Shown in pieces: positions 29,960 through 38,113 of a DNA stretch of 64,000 nucleotides (its first letter is position 1; each line of letters opens with the position of its first letter). Under the pieces are notes generated by a model. That model ran no database searches. It had not been told where the DNA came from and was given only the letters and a program-made list of their open reading frames with translations. Made by a program: the position numbers and the translations under genes. Location of the stretch: contig NZ_SDVB01000311.1 of NCBI RefSeq assembly GCF_004137355.1, positions 1-64,000 of the forward strand, read 5' to 3'. Source of the DNA: Ciceribacter ferrooxidans. Its GTDB lineage: Bacteria > Pseudomonadota > Alphaproteobacteria > Rhizobiales > Rhizobiaceae.

Positions 29960-30811
29960 ATGTACACTCTCGACCCGGAACTGCTCCGAACCTTTCTCGC
30001 TTTCGTGGACAGCGGCTCTCTGTCGCGCGCTTCGGAGATCGTCGGCCGTTCTCCCTCCGCCGTCACGGCGCAAATGCAACGCCTGGAGACATCCGTCGGC
30101 GAGCCGCTCCTGGAGCAGGCCGGGCGGGGGCGGACCTTGACTCTCGCAGGCGAGGCCCTCGTCGGTCATGCACGCCGAATTCTGGCGACGCATCGAGAAG
30201 CCCTGCTGAGCCTGAAGGGAATACACGCCGACGGTCGTCTGGCGCTGGGAAGCACGCAGGACTTTGCGGAAAAAGGTCTGCCTGACATACTGCGTCTCTT
30301 TGCGCGCAGTCACCCACGGCTGCGCCTTGACCTGCGGATCGGACGCTCGGCCGAGTTGGCGGATGCGTTCGAGCGCGGCGAACTCGACATTGCAATCACC
30401 ATGCGGCATGGTGCCCAGGAGGGTGAGCGGACGGTTCTTCGCGAACCTATGCTCTGGTTGGGGTTCCCGACATGTCTTCAGAGAGAAGGTGGCGAGGTTC
30501 CCCTCGCGCTCCTCGATCCCCCGTGCGGGTTTCGAAGCGCCATGATTTCCGCATTGGATGCCGCGGGTCGGCGCTATCGCATCGCCGCCACAAGTGCGAG
30601 TCTTTCGGGACTCTCCACGGCCGTGCGCAGTGGGATAGCCGTGACGGCAAGGACGTCGCGAATGCTCGGAGAGAGTTTGCCGGTTCTGGAAAGTGCCGGA
30701 CTACCTGAGCTCCCGACGGCCGAATTTTCACTTCGATTACGGCACGACGCTGTGGGTCCGGCGACCGACCTTGCAGACCTTCTGGCAGAATTGTTGCCGA
30801 ATTTCGCGTAG
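29960..30811 (+). CDS. LysR family transcriptional regulator
   Basis: 283 residues. An N-terminal winged helix-turn-helix (1-60: LDPELLRTFLAFVDSGSLSRASEIVGRSPSAVTAQMQRLE) is followed by a linker helix and a periplasmic-binding-like effector domain (about 90-280). Somewhat shorter than the usual 300 residues but complete. Divergent arrangement with the tautomerase gene makes that gene the probable target, with autoregulation, as is common in the family. The effector is unknown. Confidence 0.93.
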   Translation: MYTLDPELLRTFLAFVDSGSLSRASEIVGRSPSAVTAQMQRLETSVGEPLLEQAGRGRTLTLAGEALVGHARRILATHREALLSLKGIHADGRLALGSTQDFAEKGLPDILRLFARSHPRLRLDLRIGRSAELADAFERGELDIAITMRHGAQEGERTVLREPMLWLGFPTCLQREGGEVPLALLDPPCGFRSAMISALDAAGRRYRIAATSASLSGLSTAVRSGIAVTARTSRMLGESLPVLESAGLPELPTAEFSLRLRHDAVGPATDLADLLAELLPNFA

Positions 30812-30859
30812 TCGACACAAGCATGACCCAATTCAATGGTCAGTCCTGCCCAAAGTGAA

Positions 30860-30944
30860 TGGTGCCCCATGCCGGAATCGAACCAGCACTCCTTTCGGAA
30901 CTCGATTTTGAGTCGAGCGCGTCTACCAGTTCCGCCAATGGGGC
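30860..30944 (-). tRNA. tRNA-Leu (CAA)
   Basis: 85 nucleotides on the minus strand, including an encoded CCA (30862-30860). Acceptor stem GCCCCAT pairs with ATGGGGC; D-arm GCGG-AACTGGTAGAC; anticodon stem CTCGA/TCGAG with loop CTCAAAA, anticodon CAA at 30910-30908; the long variable arm is that of a class II tRNA; T-arm GCTGGTTCGATTCCGGC. It reads UUG leucine codons. Its promoter is at 30979-31006. Note that TTG is also used as a start codon by several genes in this window. Confidence 0.97.
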
Positions 30945-30978
30945 ACAGAAGCGTCATACGTCAGTAGAACAGCGCCGG

Positions 30979-31006
30979 ACTATACGAAGCGGGCCGAGGC
31001 GGTCAA
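30979..31006 (-). promoter_or_regulatory. Predicted sigma-70 promoter of tRNA-Leu
   Basis: On the minus strand, TTGACC (31006-31001), a 16-base spacer and TATAGT (30984-30979). Expressed as GTTGAC-N17-GTATAG it fits the rhizobial consensus. The start would fall about 28 bases before the mature tRNA end. Confidence 0.7.
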
Positions 31007-31131
31007 CGCCTTTTTCGTCAAAGCCGTTCACGCGAATGTTTGCGGGCAGGATGATGCGCCGCAAGGCAGGGCATTTACAGGTGGGGCGCACTTGCATAAA
31101 ACCGCTCGACCCGAGGATCAGGAAACCGCGA

Positions 31132-31722
31132 ATGCTGCGTCGCCTCTATGATTGGACCATGTCGCTGGCGGCTCGCAAGTCTGCGGAGGCCTGGCTCGCC
31201 GTCATCGCCTTTATCGAGAGCTCGATCTTCCTCATTCCGGCGGACGTCCTCTACCTGCCCATGGCGCTCGCAAGACCGGAGAGAGCGTGGCGGTACGCGA
31301 TTATCGCAACGGTTGCTTCCGTTCTCGGAGGGATTGCGGGTTGGTTTCTCGGTTATTACGCCTTCGAGGCCATCGCCAGACCGATCCTGGAATTCTACGG
31401 CAAACTCGACGCCTTTGAGCGGCTGCGGACAGGTGTCGACTACCAGACCGTGCTCCTGCTGCTGGTCACCTCGGGTCTTGCCCACCTGCCGCCGATCAAG
31501 GTCGTCACCATCCTTTCCGGCGTCGCGCACATCAATCTGGGGCTGTTCATCGTCTCGGCCATCGCCGCGCGCGGCGGACGGTTCCTCCTGCTCGCCTGGC
31601 TGCTGCGGCGCTATGGCGAACCGATCCGCGACTTCATCGAAAAGCGGCTCGGCCATATTGCGGCGGCCGGCGCGGCAGTCTTGATCGCGCTTTACGTAGG
31701 CTATCGCTACGTCGCGCACTGA
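31132..31722 (+). CDS. YqaA family (DedA-like) membrane protein
   Basis: 196 residues from ATG at 31132, with AGGA upstream. Four or five hydrophobic segments; LAVIAFIESSIFLIPADVLYLPMALARPERAW near the N-terminus and the GGIAGWFLGYYAFE segment are typical of the VTT/SNARE-associated family (YqaA branch). Relatives are implicated in membrane homeostasis and lipid scrambling. Located 14 bp before dsbB in the same direction. The open frame runs upstream into the tRNA gene on the other strand, which supports the shorter start. Confidence 0.88.
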   Translation: MLRRLYDWTMSLAARKSAEAWLAVIAFIESSIFLIPADVLYLPMALARPERAWRYAIIATVASVLGGIAGWFLGYYAFEAIARPILEFYGKLDAFERLRTGVDYQTVLLLLVTSGLAHLPPIKVVTILSGVAHINLGLFIVSAIAARGGRFLLLAWLLRRYGEPIRDFIEKRLGHIAAAGAAVLIALYVGYRYVAH

Positions 31723-31736
31723 AACGGAAACTGGCC

Positions 31737-32255
31737 ATGAGTCTTTCTACATCCCTCGTCAAAAACAAGACGACCGTCGCGGCAGTGCTCTCCACGCTCG
31801 GCATGGCTTTCGTCGTCGGCTCCGCGCTCGCGTTCGAGCATATCGGCGGCTACATTCCGTGTGCGCTCTGCCTTCTCCAGCGAAATCCCTACTACATCGG
31901 CATCCCCGTCGGAATTCTGGCGATACTGGCAGGCGTCCTGAACCTGCCGTCCTGGATCACGCGCGGCCTGCTCGCGGTCGTCATGATCCTGATGACCGTC
32001 GGTGGGGGCCTCGGCGTCTATCATTCCGGCGTCGAGTGGGGCTTCTGGGAAGGACCGGCGAGCTGCTCGGTCGGCGGCGCAACCCCCGCCGCCGGGTCCG
32101 GCGACATCCTCGACCAGCTCAACAGCGTGAAGGGTCCGTCCTGCACCGAAGCTACGCTCCGCGTACTCGGGCTCTCCTTTGCAGGGTGGAACGTGATCGG
32201 GAGCGTGATACTCGCCGCGATCGCGGCCTGGGGCGTCTTCGGCAAGCGCTCCTGA
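31737..32255 (+). CDS. dsbB: Disulfide bond formation protein B
   Basis: 172 residues, four membrane spans. The first periplasmic loop has the quinone-linked pair C42 and C45 (PCALC); the second loop has C110 and C136, which pass oxidising power to DsbA. QRNPYYIGI after the first pair matches DsbB. It re-oxidises DsbA using ubiquinone. It ends six bases before the HNH nuclease gene on the other strand. tlpA (40856-41518), a reducing-side thioredoxin, is the other disulfide gene in the window. Confidence 0.94.
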   Translation: MSLSTSLVKNKTTVAAVLSTLGMAFVVGSALAFEHIGGYIPCALCLLQRNPYYIGIPVGILAILAGVLNLPSWITRGLLAVVMILMTVGGGLGVYHSGVEWGFWEGPASCSVGGATPAAGSGDILDQLNSVKGPSCTEATLRVLGLSFAGWNVIGSVILAAIAAWGVFGKRS

Positions 32256-32261
32256 CGCGGT

Positions 32262-32819
32262 TCAGGGCTGCAATTCGGAGTCCCAGTAGAGGTAGTCGAC
32301 CCAGCTTTCATGCAGATAGTTCGGCGGGAAGAGCCGCCCGTTGTTGTGCAGGTCCTGCACCGTGGGACGGTAAGGCCTTTGTGCCGGGAACATCTGCGCC
32401 TGCTTCGGCAGCTTGCTGCCCTTCCGGAGATTGCACGGCGAGCAGGCCGCGACGACGTTCTCCCATGTCGTCTCGCCGCCGTGGGCGCGCGGGATGACAT
32501 GATCGAAGGTCAGGTCGTCGGTCGAACCACAGTACTGACACTCGAAACGATCACGCAGGAAGACGTTGAAGCGGGTAAATGCCGGGTTGCGGGACGGCTG
32601 GACATAGGTCTTGAGGCTGACGACGCTCGGCACCCGCATCGAAAAGCTGGGGGAAGAAACCGAGTGTTCGTATTCCGCTATGATATTGACGCGGTCAAGG
32701 AAGACTGCCTTGATCGCGTCCTGCCAGGACCATAGCGACAAGGGATAGTAACTCAGCGGCCTGTAGTCGGCATTCAGCACGAGCGCCGGCAAGGACTGGG
32801 GCGAGACTGCAATCGTCAA
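32262..32819 (-). CDS. HNH endonuclease family protein
   Basis: 185 residues from TTG at 32819. AGGAGA lies seven bases upstream, and the family begins at this point (TIAVSPQSLPALVLNADYRPL). The HNH motif sits at about 100-150: ECQYCGSTDDLTFDHVIPRAHGGETTWENVVAAC, with two CxxC knuckles (CQYC, CSPC) for a structural zinc, the DH pair for metal and the N of the loop. The family is common on alphaproteobacterial chromosomes outside mobile elements; its target is not known to me. Upstream open sequence has no similarity. Confidence 0.9.
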   Translation of the reverse strand: MTIAVSPQSLPALVLNADYRPLSYYPLSLWSWQDAIKAVFLDRVNIIAEYEHSVSSPSFSMRVPSVVSLKTYVQPSRNPAFTRFNVFLRDRFECQYCGSTDDLTFDHVIPRAHGGETTWENVVAACSPCNLRKGSKLPKQAQMFPAQRPYRPTVQDLHNNGRLFPPNYLHESWVDYLYWDSELQP

Positions 32820-32955
32820 GGGCGTCTCCTGAGCGATTCGGCATCCACCCTTGTATATTAGGTCCGTTGTTACAGGATTGTGAAGCGGAATAACGCACCC
32901 GCTACAGAATGCGGCGTTTCGCCCAAACAGCAAGCAAACCGGGTTGCAGCCGCCG

Positions 32956-33606
32956 TCAAACAGACGGCGTGATGCCGGGAAGAGGCGCGGAGTCTCCCGC
33001 ATAATATGCCCAGAAAAGCCGGGCGGCGACAGAGCGCCATGGCCGCCAGGCCTCTGCGATAGAGGTCACCGTGGAAGGCGGCGGGCGTTCAGCATGTCCG
33101 AGCGCCTTGCCCACGGCGGTTCTGAGCGCGACGTCTCCCGCGGGAAAGACATCGGGATGTCCGCAGCAGAACATGAGGTAGACCTCGGCCGTCCAGGGGC
33201 CGATGCCGCGATAGGACGTCAGGACGCCAACCAGGTCCTCCGCCTCCCGGCCGTCGAAGGAGGCTAAATTGAGTTCCCCGGCCGTGATCGCCTCTGCAAC
33301 CCCACGCAACGTCTCGGCCTTCGCCCGCGACAGGCCGAGACCATCGACGACGCCCGGATCGAGCGACAGATAGCTCCGTGCCGTCGGATCGCCTGTCGCC
33401 GCGACGAGTCGTCCCCATATCGCGTCGGCACTCGCTCTCGACACCATCTGCGAAACAATTATCTGTGCGAGACCTGCAAACCCCGGCTCCATGAGGCGGA
33501 GCGGCAAGCGACCGACGGCACTGTGAAGCACGCGGAGGCGAGGATCGATGCGGCACAATTCCGCAACGCCGTATTCGACGTCTTCCGCAGTCCGGATGAT
33601 CCTCAT
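32956..33606 (-). CDS. DNA-3-methyladenine glycosylase (AlkA-type, HhH-GPD)
   Basis: 216 residues from ATG at 33606 (GGAGGAAGATGGGCG upstream). HhH-GPD fold: LAQIIVSQMVSRASADAIWGRL, the helix-hairpin-helix LTSYRGIGPWTAEVYLMFC (GIGPWTA) and the catalytic Asp in FPAGDVALR. It excises alkylated bases such as 3-methyladenine in base-excision repair. No iron-sulfur cysteine loop, which separates it from Nth/MutY. Divergent from gluQ with 53 bp between starts. Confidence 0.93.
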   Translation of the reverse strand: MRIIRTAEDVEYGVAELCRIDPRLRVLHSAVGRLPLRLMEPGFAGLAQIIVSQMVSRASADAIWGRLVAATGDPTARSYLSLDPGVVDGLGLSRAKAETLRGVAEAITAGELNLASFDGREAEDLVGVLTSYRGIGPWTAEVYLMFCCGHPDVFPAGDVALRTAVGKALGHAERPPPSTVTSIAEAWRPWRSVAARLFWAYYAGDSAPLPGITPSV

Positions 33607-33659
33607 TCGCCCATCTTCCTCCTCTTGGCGGCAGCGCTCCGTTCGTGCCAGAAGAGAGC

Positions 33660-34544
33660 ATGACCGCCTTCGACAATCAAAGGTCCGTTTTTCGCTTTGC
33701 GCCGAGCCCCAACGGGCGCCTCCATCTCGGCCACGCACTTTCGGCCCTGCTCAATCAGGATATGGCAAAGGCTTCCGGGGGGCGGCTCCTGCTGAGGATC
33801 GAGGACATCGACCTTTCCCGCTGCACACCGGAATTCGAGACAGCAATCCTCGATGACCTGACCTGGCTGCGGATCTCTTGGGAAGAACCGGTGCGGCGCC
33901 AGTCCGAGCATCTCGACGAGTATCGACAGGCGCTGCAGAGATTGATCGATCTCGGCTTGGCCTATCCGGCCTTCATGACGCGCGGCGAGGTGAAGGCCTA
34001 TGTCTCTGAGGTCGAACAGCATGGCCGGCCCTGGCCGCGCGATCCTGACGGCGCTCCACTTTACCCACCAACCGACAGGGAACGGCTCGCGACCGACAGC
34101 GAGCGTCTTCTCTCCGACGGTCGTCGGCATGCCTGGCGTCTCGACATAGCGAAAGCGACGGCAGAACTCGGAAGAAGGCTGACCTGGACGGAGACGGGCC
34201 ATGGGCCGAAGGGCCACATCGCTGCGCGTCCGGAGGACTGGGGCGATATCGTGCTTTGGCGATCGGACGCGCCGTCGAGCTACCACCTGTCTGTGACCGT
34301 CGACGATGCGCTGCAGGGTGTCACCCATGTGGTCCGTGGATTCGATCTTTTCCATGCGACCGCCGTGCACAGGCTTCTGCAGGAACTGCTTGGACTGCCC
34401 GCCCCTGTCTACCATCATCACCGGCTGATCCTCGGCGCCGACGGCCGCAAGCTCTCCAAGAGTGCAGGCGACACCGCTCTCGCAGCCCTGAGGGCCCGGG
34501 GCTTGACATCAGCCGACGTCCGACGGCTGGTCGGCCTTGCGTGA
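33660..34544 (+). CDS. gluQ: Glutamyl-Q tRNA(Asp) synthetase
   Basis: 294 residues from ATG at 33660 (AGAAGAGAG upstream); a GTG at 33645 lacks a ribosome site. It resembles the catalytic core of glutamyl-tRNA synthetase without the anticodon domain: APSPNGRLHLGHA (HIGH region) and KLSKSAG (KMSKS region). Such proteins charge glutamate onto queuosine of tRNA-Asp. The zinc-binding cysteines of the E. coli enzyme are missing: the segment reads YPAFMTRGE where they would lie. The last 36 bases overlap the 3' end of the YihY gene on the other strand. The only other sign of queuosine metabolism here is the transporter at 60622. Confidence 0.92.
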   Translation: MTAFDNQRSVFRFAPSPNGRLHLGHALSALLNQDMAKASGGRLLLRIEDIDLSRCTPEFETAILDDLTWLRISWEEPVRRQSEHLDEYRQALQRLIDLGLAYPAFMTRGEVKAYVSEVEQHGRPWPRDPDGAPLYPPTDRERLATDSERLLSDGRRHAWRLDIAKATAELGRRLTWTETGHGPKGHIAARPEDWGDIVLWRSDAPSSYHLSVTVDDALQGVTHVVRGFDLFHATAVHRLLQELLGLPAPVYHHHRLILGADGRKLSKSAGDTALAALRARGLTSADVRRLVGLA

Positions 34545-35408
34545 GCGGCGGCGGGCATTCGCCATGCGTCGGCCGGAGAGCACGTCGTACTTCAGGAGCG
34601 CAGCGTTGAATTCCGCGCCGATGATGAAGATTGCGCCGACCATGTAGAGGAAGACGAGCACCACCATGACCGACGCCAACCCGGCATAGGTTGCGGCGTA
34701 ATTGGCAAAGGTGGCGAGATAGGACGCAAAAGCCAGTGCTCCGACGAGCCAGAGGACCAGAGTGAGCAGGACGCCGGGTGCGACATCCCTCAGCCGTCGG
34801 TGACCGGCTGGCAACCCGAGGTGAAAGATCATGAGGCCGGTGGCAAGCAGGAACAGGGTTCCATAAACCCTCCAGTTGGCCACGGTCACGAGGAAATCTT
34901 CGAGCAGCGGGAACCACTTGCTCGCGAAGGCGAGCGCAATCGGGACGGCGACGAGAAGTGCGCTGACAATCGCCAGGACAACGACCCCACCGATCACGTA
35001 GGCGAAGCTGACGAGGCGCGTGATGTACCACGAGCGGTCCTCCGTCACCCGGTAGGCGCGATTGAGCGACACCCTCAACGCCTCGACCCCGTTGGATGCG
35101 AAGTAGGCCGCCGCCAACACCGAAATCGTGAGAAGGCCGCGCGGCACGGTGAGAACCTGCAGAACCTGTTCGGCAAGCGGTCTGGCAATCGCTTCGGGCC
35201 AGGTGTCGAAAATCAGGTGGATCGCCGTGTCGGCGAACGTATCTGCGCCGAAAAAGCCGGCAACCGCAGTCCCGAAGATCAGGAAGGGAAAGACTGCGAG
35301 CAAGGCCGAGAGCGCCACATGACTTGCCATCGCCCAGCCGTCATCCTCGGAAAAATGCTTCAGCGCATCAAAGCTCACCTTGTAGAGCATGCGCAGGAAT
35401 GCTGGCAT
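34509..35408 (-). CDS. YihY/BrkB family inner membrane protein
   Basis: 299 residues with six hydrophobic spans (LSALLAVFPFLIFGTAVAG, LTISVLAAAYFASNGVEALR, FAYVIGGVVVLAIVSALLVAV and three more) and a basic tail (GRRMANARRRSRKADQ). SNGVEALRVSLNRAYR and FLYMVGAIFIIGAEFNAAL are family signatures. The family was once called RNase BN by mistake; it is an integral membrane protein of unsettled function. It converges on gluQ with a 36-bp antisense overlap and is divergent from the SDR gene. Confidence 0.92.
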   Translation of the reverse strand: MPAFLRMLYKVSFDALKHFSEDDGWAMASHVALSALLAVFPFLIFGTAVAGFFGADTFADTAIHLIFDTWPEAIARPLAEQVLQVLTVPRGLLTISVLAAAYFASNGVEALRVSLNRAYRVTEDRSWYITRLVSFAYVIGGVVVLAIVSALLVAVPIALAFASKWFPLLEDFLVTVANWRVYGTLFLLATGLMIFHLGLPAGHRRLRDVAPGVLLTLVLWLVGALAFASYLATFANYAATYAGLASVMVVLVFLYMVGAIFIIGAEFNAALLKYDVLSGRRMANARRRSRKADQPSDVG

Positions 35409-35489
35409 CTCGCCTCCCGATCGTCAGTGCCGGTTGTCACCCGGAAGCGAATATGGGAAACCTCCGCGGCGTTGTACAGGAAACAATCC

Positions 35490-36323
35490 ATGGCGGACCG
35501 CCGCTCGATCATCGTTACCGGCTGTTCTTCAGGCATAGGTGCTTACTGCGCCAGAGCACTGCGCGACGACGGATGGCGGGTCTTCGCGACCGTCCGAAAG
35601 CCGGCGGATCTGCTCCCTCTCGAAAAGGCGGGGATCGAAGCCCTGTTGATGGACTACACCGACGGCCCGAGCATCGAAGCCTTGGTGCAAGAGGTCGAGA
35701 GAAGGACCGACGGACGCGTAGACGCGCTCTTCAACAATGGCGCATACGGCCAGCCCGGCGCCGTGGAGGACCTGCCGACCGAGGCCCTACGACGACAGTT
35801 CGAGACGAACGTCTTCGGCTGGCATGAACTCACGCGCCGGATCGTTCCGCTCATGCGCCGGCAAGGACATGGCCGGATCGTACAGTGCTCTTCCATCCTC
35901 GGGCTCCTGCCCTATCGTTTCCGTGGCGCTTATACCGCCTCGAAATACGCCCTCGAAGGCCTCAGCCTCACGCTGCGGATGGAGGTGGAAGGAAGCGGCA
36001 TCCATGTCAGCTTGATCGAACCCGGTCCGATCGAATCGCGATTCACCGCCAACGCACTCACCCATATTCGCGAGAACATCGATCTCGATGGATCCGTCCA
36101 TGCCGAAGATTACAAGCGGCAGCTTGCACGCCTCGAAGGCACAGGACCGGTCAATCGACACAAGCTTGGCCCGGATGCCGTCTACGCGGTCCTCAAGCAC
36201 GCCTTGACCGCCGGGCGACCGCGCCCGCATTATCTCGTCACGACACCCGCCCGGCAGGGCGCTATGCTCAAACGGCTGCTACCCGCCGATCTTTTCTACA
36301 AGCTGATGCGATCGCTCAGCTGA
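35490..36323 (+). CDS. Short-chain dehydrogenase/reductase
   Basis: 277 residues from ATG at 35490 (AGGAAA upstream). Classical SDR: TGCSSGIG at 10-17 binds NAD(P), FNNGAYG replaces the usual NNAG, S in QCSSILG and the YTASKYA active site (Tyr and Lys) are intact; PGPIESRF follows. The spacing of Arg at VRKPAD suggests NADP preference (inference). Substrate unknown. First of the run SDR-HIG1-adenosyltransferase-rhomboid with gaps of 26, 14 and 17 bp. Confidence 0.92.
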   Translation: MADRRSIIVTGCSSGIGAYCARALRDDGWRVFATVRKPADLLPLEKAGIEALLMDYTDGPSIEALVQEVERRTDGRVDALFNNGAYGQPGAVEDLPTEALRRQFETNVFGWHELTRRIVPLMRRQGHGRIVQCSSILGLLPYRFRGAYTASKYALEGLSLTLRMEVEGSGIHVSLIEPGPIESRFTANALTHIRENIDLDGSVHAEDYKRQLARLEGTGPVNRHKLGPDAVYAVLKHALTAGRPRPHYLVTTPARQGAMLKRLLPADLFYKLMRSLS

Positions 36324-36349
36324 AACCTGCAAAAGGCCAAAGAAGCAAG

Positions 36350-36547
36350 ATGTCCGCCTTCACAACAACGCTGACGTTGATCGTCATGGGCCTCGTCGTC
36401 CTCGTGCTCATCCGAGGTCTGGTGAACATGATGAAAGGCGGCAGCGGTAACCGTTCGAACCAACTGATGCGCATGCGAATTCTGTTGCAGGCGGTGGCGA
36501 TCGTGCTCATCATGGTCACCCTCTGGCTGACGGGTGGCGGACGCTGA
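36350..36547 (+). CDS. Small HIG1-type twin-transmembrane protein
   Basis: 65 residues from ATG at 36350. Two membrane spans (about 6-25 and 44-60) join by a short positive loop (MMKGGSGNRSNQLMRMRI). NQLMRMRILLQAVAIVLI matches the HIG1 domain (QxxRxR-type motif), known from mitochondrial respiratory supercomplex factors; alphaproteobacterial members are small inner membrane proteins. It lies between the SDR and the cobalamin adenosyltransferase in tight spacing. Confidence 0.85.
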   Translation: MSAFTTTLTLIVMGLVVLVLIRGLVNMMKGGSGNRSNQLMRMRILLQAVAIVLIMVTLWLTGGGR

Positions 36548-36561
36548 CGGGAACTTGAAAC

Positions 36562-37140
36562 ATGGTCAGGCTGAACAAGATCTATACCCGCACCGGCGAT
36601 GACGGTACCACCGCCCTGGTCAGTGGCCCGCGCCGTCACAAACATGATCTGCGGGTCGAGGCCTACGGCACGATCGACGAAACGAATTCGACGATCGGTG
36701 TCGCACGACTTCATACGATGGCAACGCCCGATCTCGACACCATGCTCCTGCGGGTCCAGAACGACCTTTTCGATCTCGGTGCAGATCTTGCGGCACCTGA
36801 AACCGGCGAAGCGCTGCCCTACGAGCCCCTGCGGGTGATCGAGCAACAGGTTGTCCGTCTCGAGCATGAGATCGATCAGCTGAATGCCGGGCTCGACCCG
36901 CTGAAATCCTTTATTCTGCCGGGCGGGACACCCGCAGCCGCTCATCTTCATCTCGCTCGCACCGTCGCACGCCGCGCCGAACGGATCATGGTCGAGCTCT
37001 CGCGATGCGAAGGGGAGACGGTCGGTGCTCCGGCGCTCAAATACATCAACCGCCTTTCGGATTTTCTCTTCGTCGCCGCGCGGTTCGCAAATGCAGGCGG
37101 CAGGAACGACATTCTTTGGGTGCCGGGCAAGCACCGCTGA
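36562..37140 (+). CDS. Cob(I)alamin adenosyltransferase, PduO type
   Basis: 192 residues. Five-helix bundle of the PduO family: YTRTGDDGTTAL at the N-terminus binds ATP, followed by VEAYGTIDETNSTIG; FILPGGTPAAAHLHLARTVARRAER is the core motif and the NRLSDFLFVAAR helix closes the active site between subunits. It transfers the adenosyl group of ATP to cob(I)alamin, making coenzyme B12. It is not the CobA/CobO type. It fits with cobT at the end of the window in an organism that makes B12 aerobically. Confidence 0.94.
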   Translation: MVRLNKIYTRTGDDGTTALVSGPRRHKHDLRVEAYGTIDETNSTIGVARLHTMATPDLDTMLLRVQNDLFDLGADLAAPETGEALPYEPLRVIEQQVVRLEHEIDQLNAGLDPLKSFILPGGTPAAAHLHLARTVARRAERIMVELSRCEGETVGAPALKYINRLSDFLFVAARFANAGGRNDILWVPGKHR

Positions 37141-37157
37141 CGCGATAGGGGCCGTCG

Positions 37158-37931
37158 ATGTTCGTTCCCCTGCATGATCGCAACGGCCTGAAGCACATAA
37201 AGCGGCAATACGTCACTCACGGGCTGATCGTTCTCAACGTCGCGATCTGGCTCCTGACGGGTCCGTTGGCCACGCAAGACGTCGTTCAGGCGAGCGTCCT
37301 CGGCCTCGGTTTTATTCCGGCGGTGGTCTTCGGCAATGCCATACTCGATCCGTCCCTCGTACTTGTTCCAAGCCAGCTCACCTCGATCACCTACGCCTTC
37401 CTGCATGGCAACGTCGTGCATCTTGCCAGCAACATGCTGTTCCTCTGGGTGTTCGGCGACAATGTCGAGGATGCGCTCGGCCATGTCCGTTTCCTGCTCT
37501 TCTATCTTCTCTGCGCCGTCGCCGGCGCTTTCGCCCACGGCGCTCTCGTACCGACATCGCAAAGCCCGTTGATCGGCGCCTCCGGCGCGATCGCCGGCGT
37601 GGTTTCCGCCTACGTCCTGCTGCATCCACGGGTCCGAATCTGGGTTCTCGTCCTTTTCCGTTTTCCCCTCCCCCTTCCTGCTTTCATACCGCTCCTCTTT
37701 TGGATAGGTCAGCAGTTCTGGATGCTCGGCCTCAGCCAGGAAGACAACGTGTCCTGGGGCGCTCATGTCGGAGGCATCGCCGCCGGCGCACTGCTGGTGA
37801 TCTTCATGCGGCGCCCAGGAGTGCCCCTGTTCGATCGCGCGATCGTCACGCCGAAAGCAGTGGAGCAGCACCCCATCAGCACAGGGCCTGCGGAGCGAGA
37901 GATGCACGACTCCGGCGGGTGGAAGCCGTAG
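37158..37931 (+). CDS. Rhomboid family intramembrane serine protease
   Basis: 257 residues, six or seven spans. Family motifs: HGNVVHLASNMLFLWVFGDNVED (the H-x3-H-x3-N segment), catalytic Ser in IGASGAIAG and catalytic His in SWGAHVGGIAAG. It cleaves membrane segments of other proteins. A variable cytosolic tail follows residue 225. Last of the SDR-HIG1-adenosyltransferase-rhomboid run. Confidence 0.92.
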   Translation: MFVPLHDRNGLKHIKRQYVTHGLIVLNVAIWLLTGPLATQDVVQASVLGLGFIPAVVFGNAILDPSLVLVPSQLTSITYAFLHGNVVHLASNMLFLWVFGDNVEDALGHVRFLLFYLLCAVAGAFAHGALVPTSQSPLIGASGAIAGVVSAYVLLHPRVRIWVLVLFRFPLPLPAFIPLLFWIGQQFWMLGLSQEDNVSWGAHVGGIAAGALLVIFMRRPGVPLFDRAIVTPKAVEQHPISTGPAEREMHDSGGWKP

Positions 37932-37951
37932 CTGCGCTCGCGTCATCAACA

Positions 37952-37980
37952 TTGACGTAGACGTAAACGTAACATATTCA
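37952..37980 (+). promoter_or_regulatory. Promoter of etfBA with ACGT triplet in the spacer
   Basis: TTGACG (37952-37957), a 17-base spacer and TATTCA (37975-37980) form a sigma-70-like promoter 134 bp before etfB. ACGT occurs at 37955, 37961 and 37967, that is three times at exact 6-bp spacing, from the -35 through the spacer. Regulators of the MerR family bind dyads in this position, and the sequence resembles the LiuR-type motif TTGACGTTAACGTCAA as I remember it. LiuR-type proteins control branched-chain acid and acyl-CoA oxidation genes. Confidence 0.55.
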
Positions 37981-38113
37981 TGCCCACAGATGCGACGAAC
38001 CGGCCGTGGGACGTTGTGTTTGGAGAAAAAATGCGTATCGATGTCGCCAACCGACAATCGGAGGACCGCTTTCAGGCGCATTTTTCGGCGGAAAGCAGCG
38101 AAGGAAGGAACCC

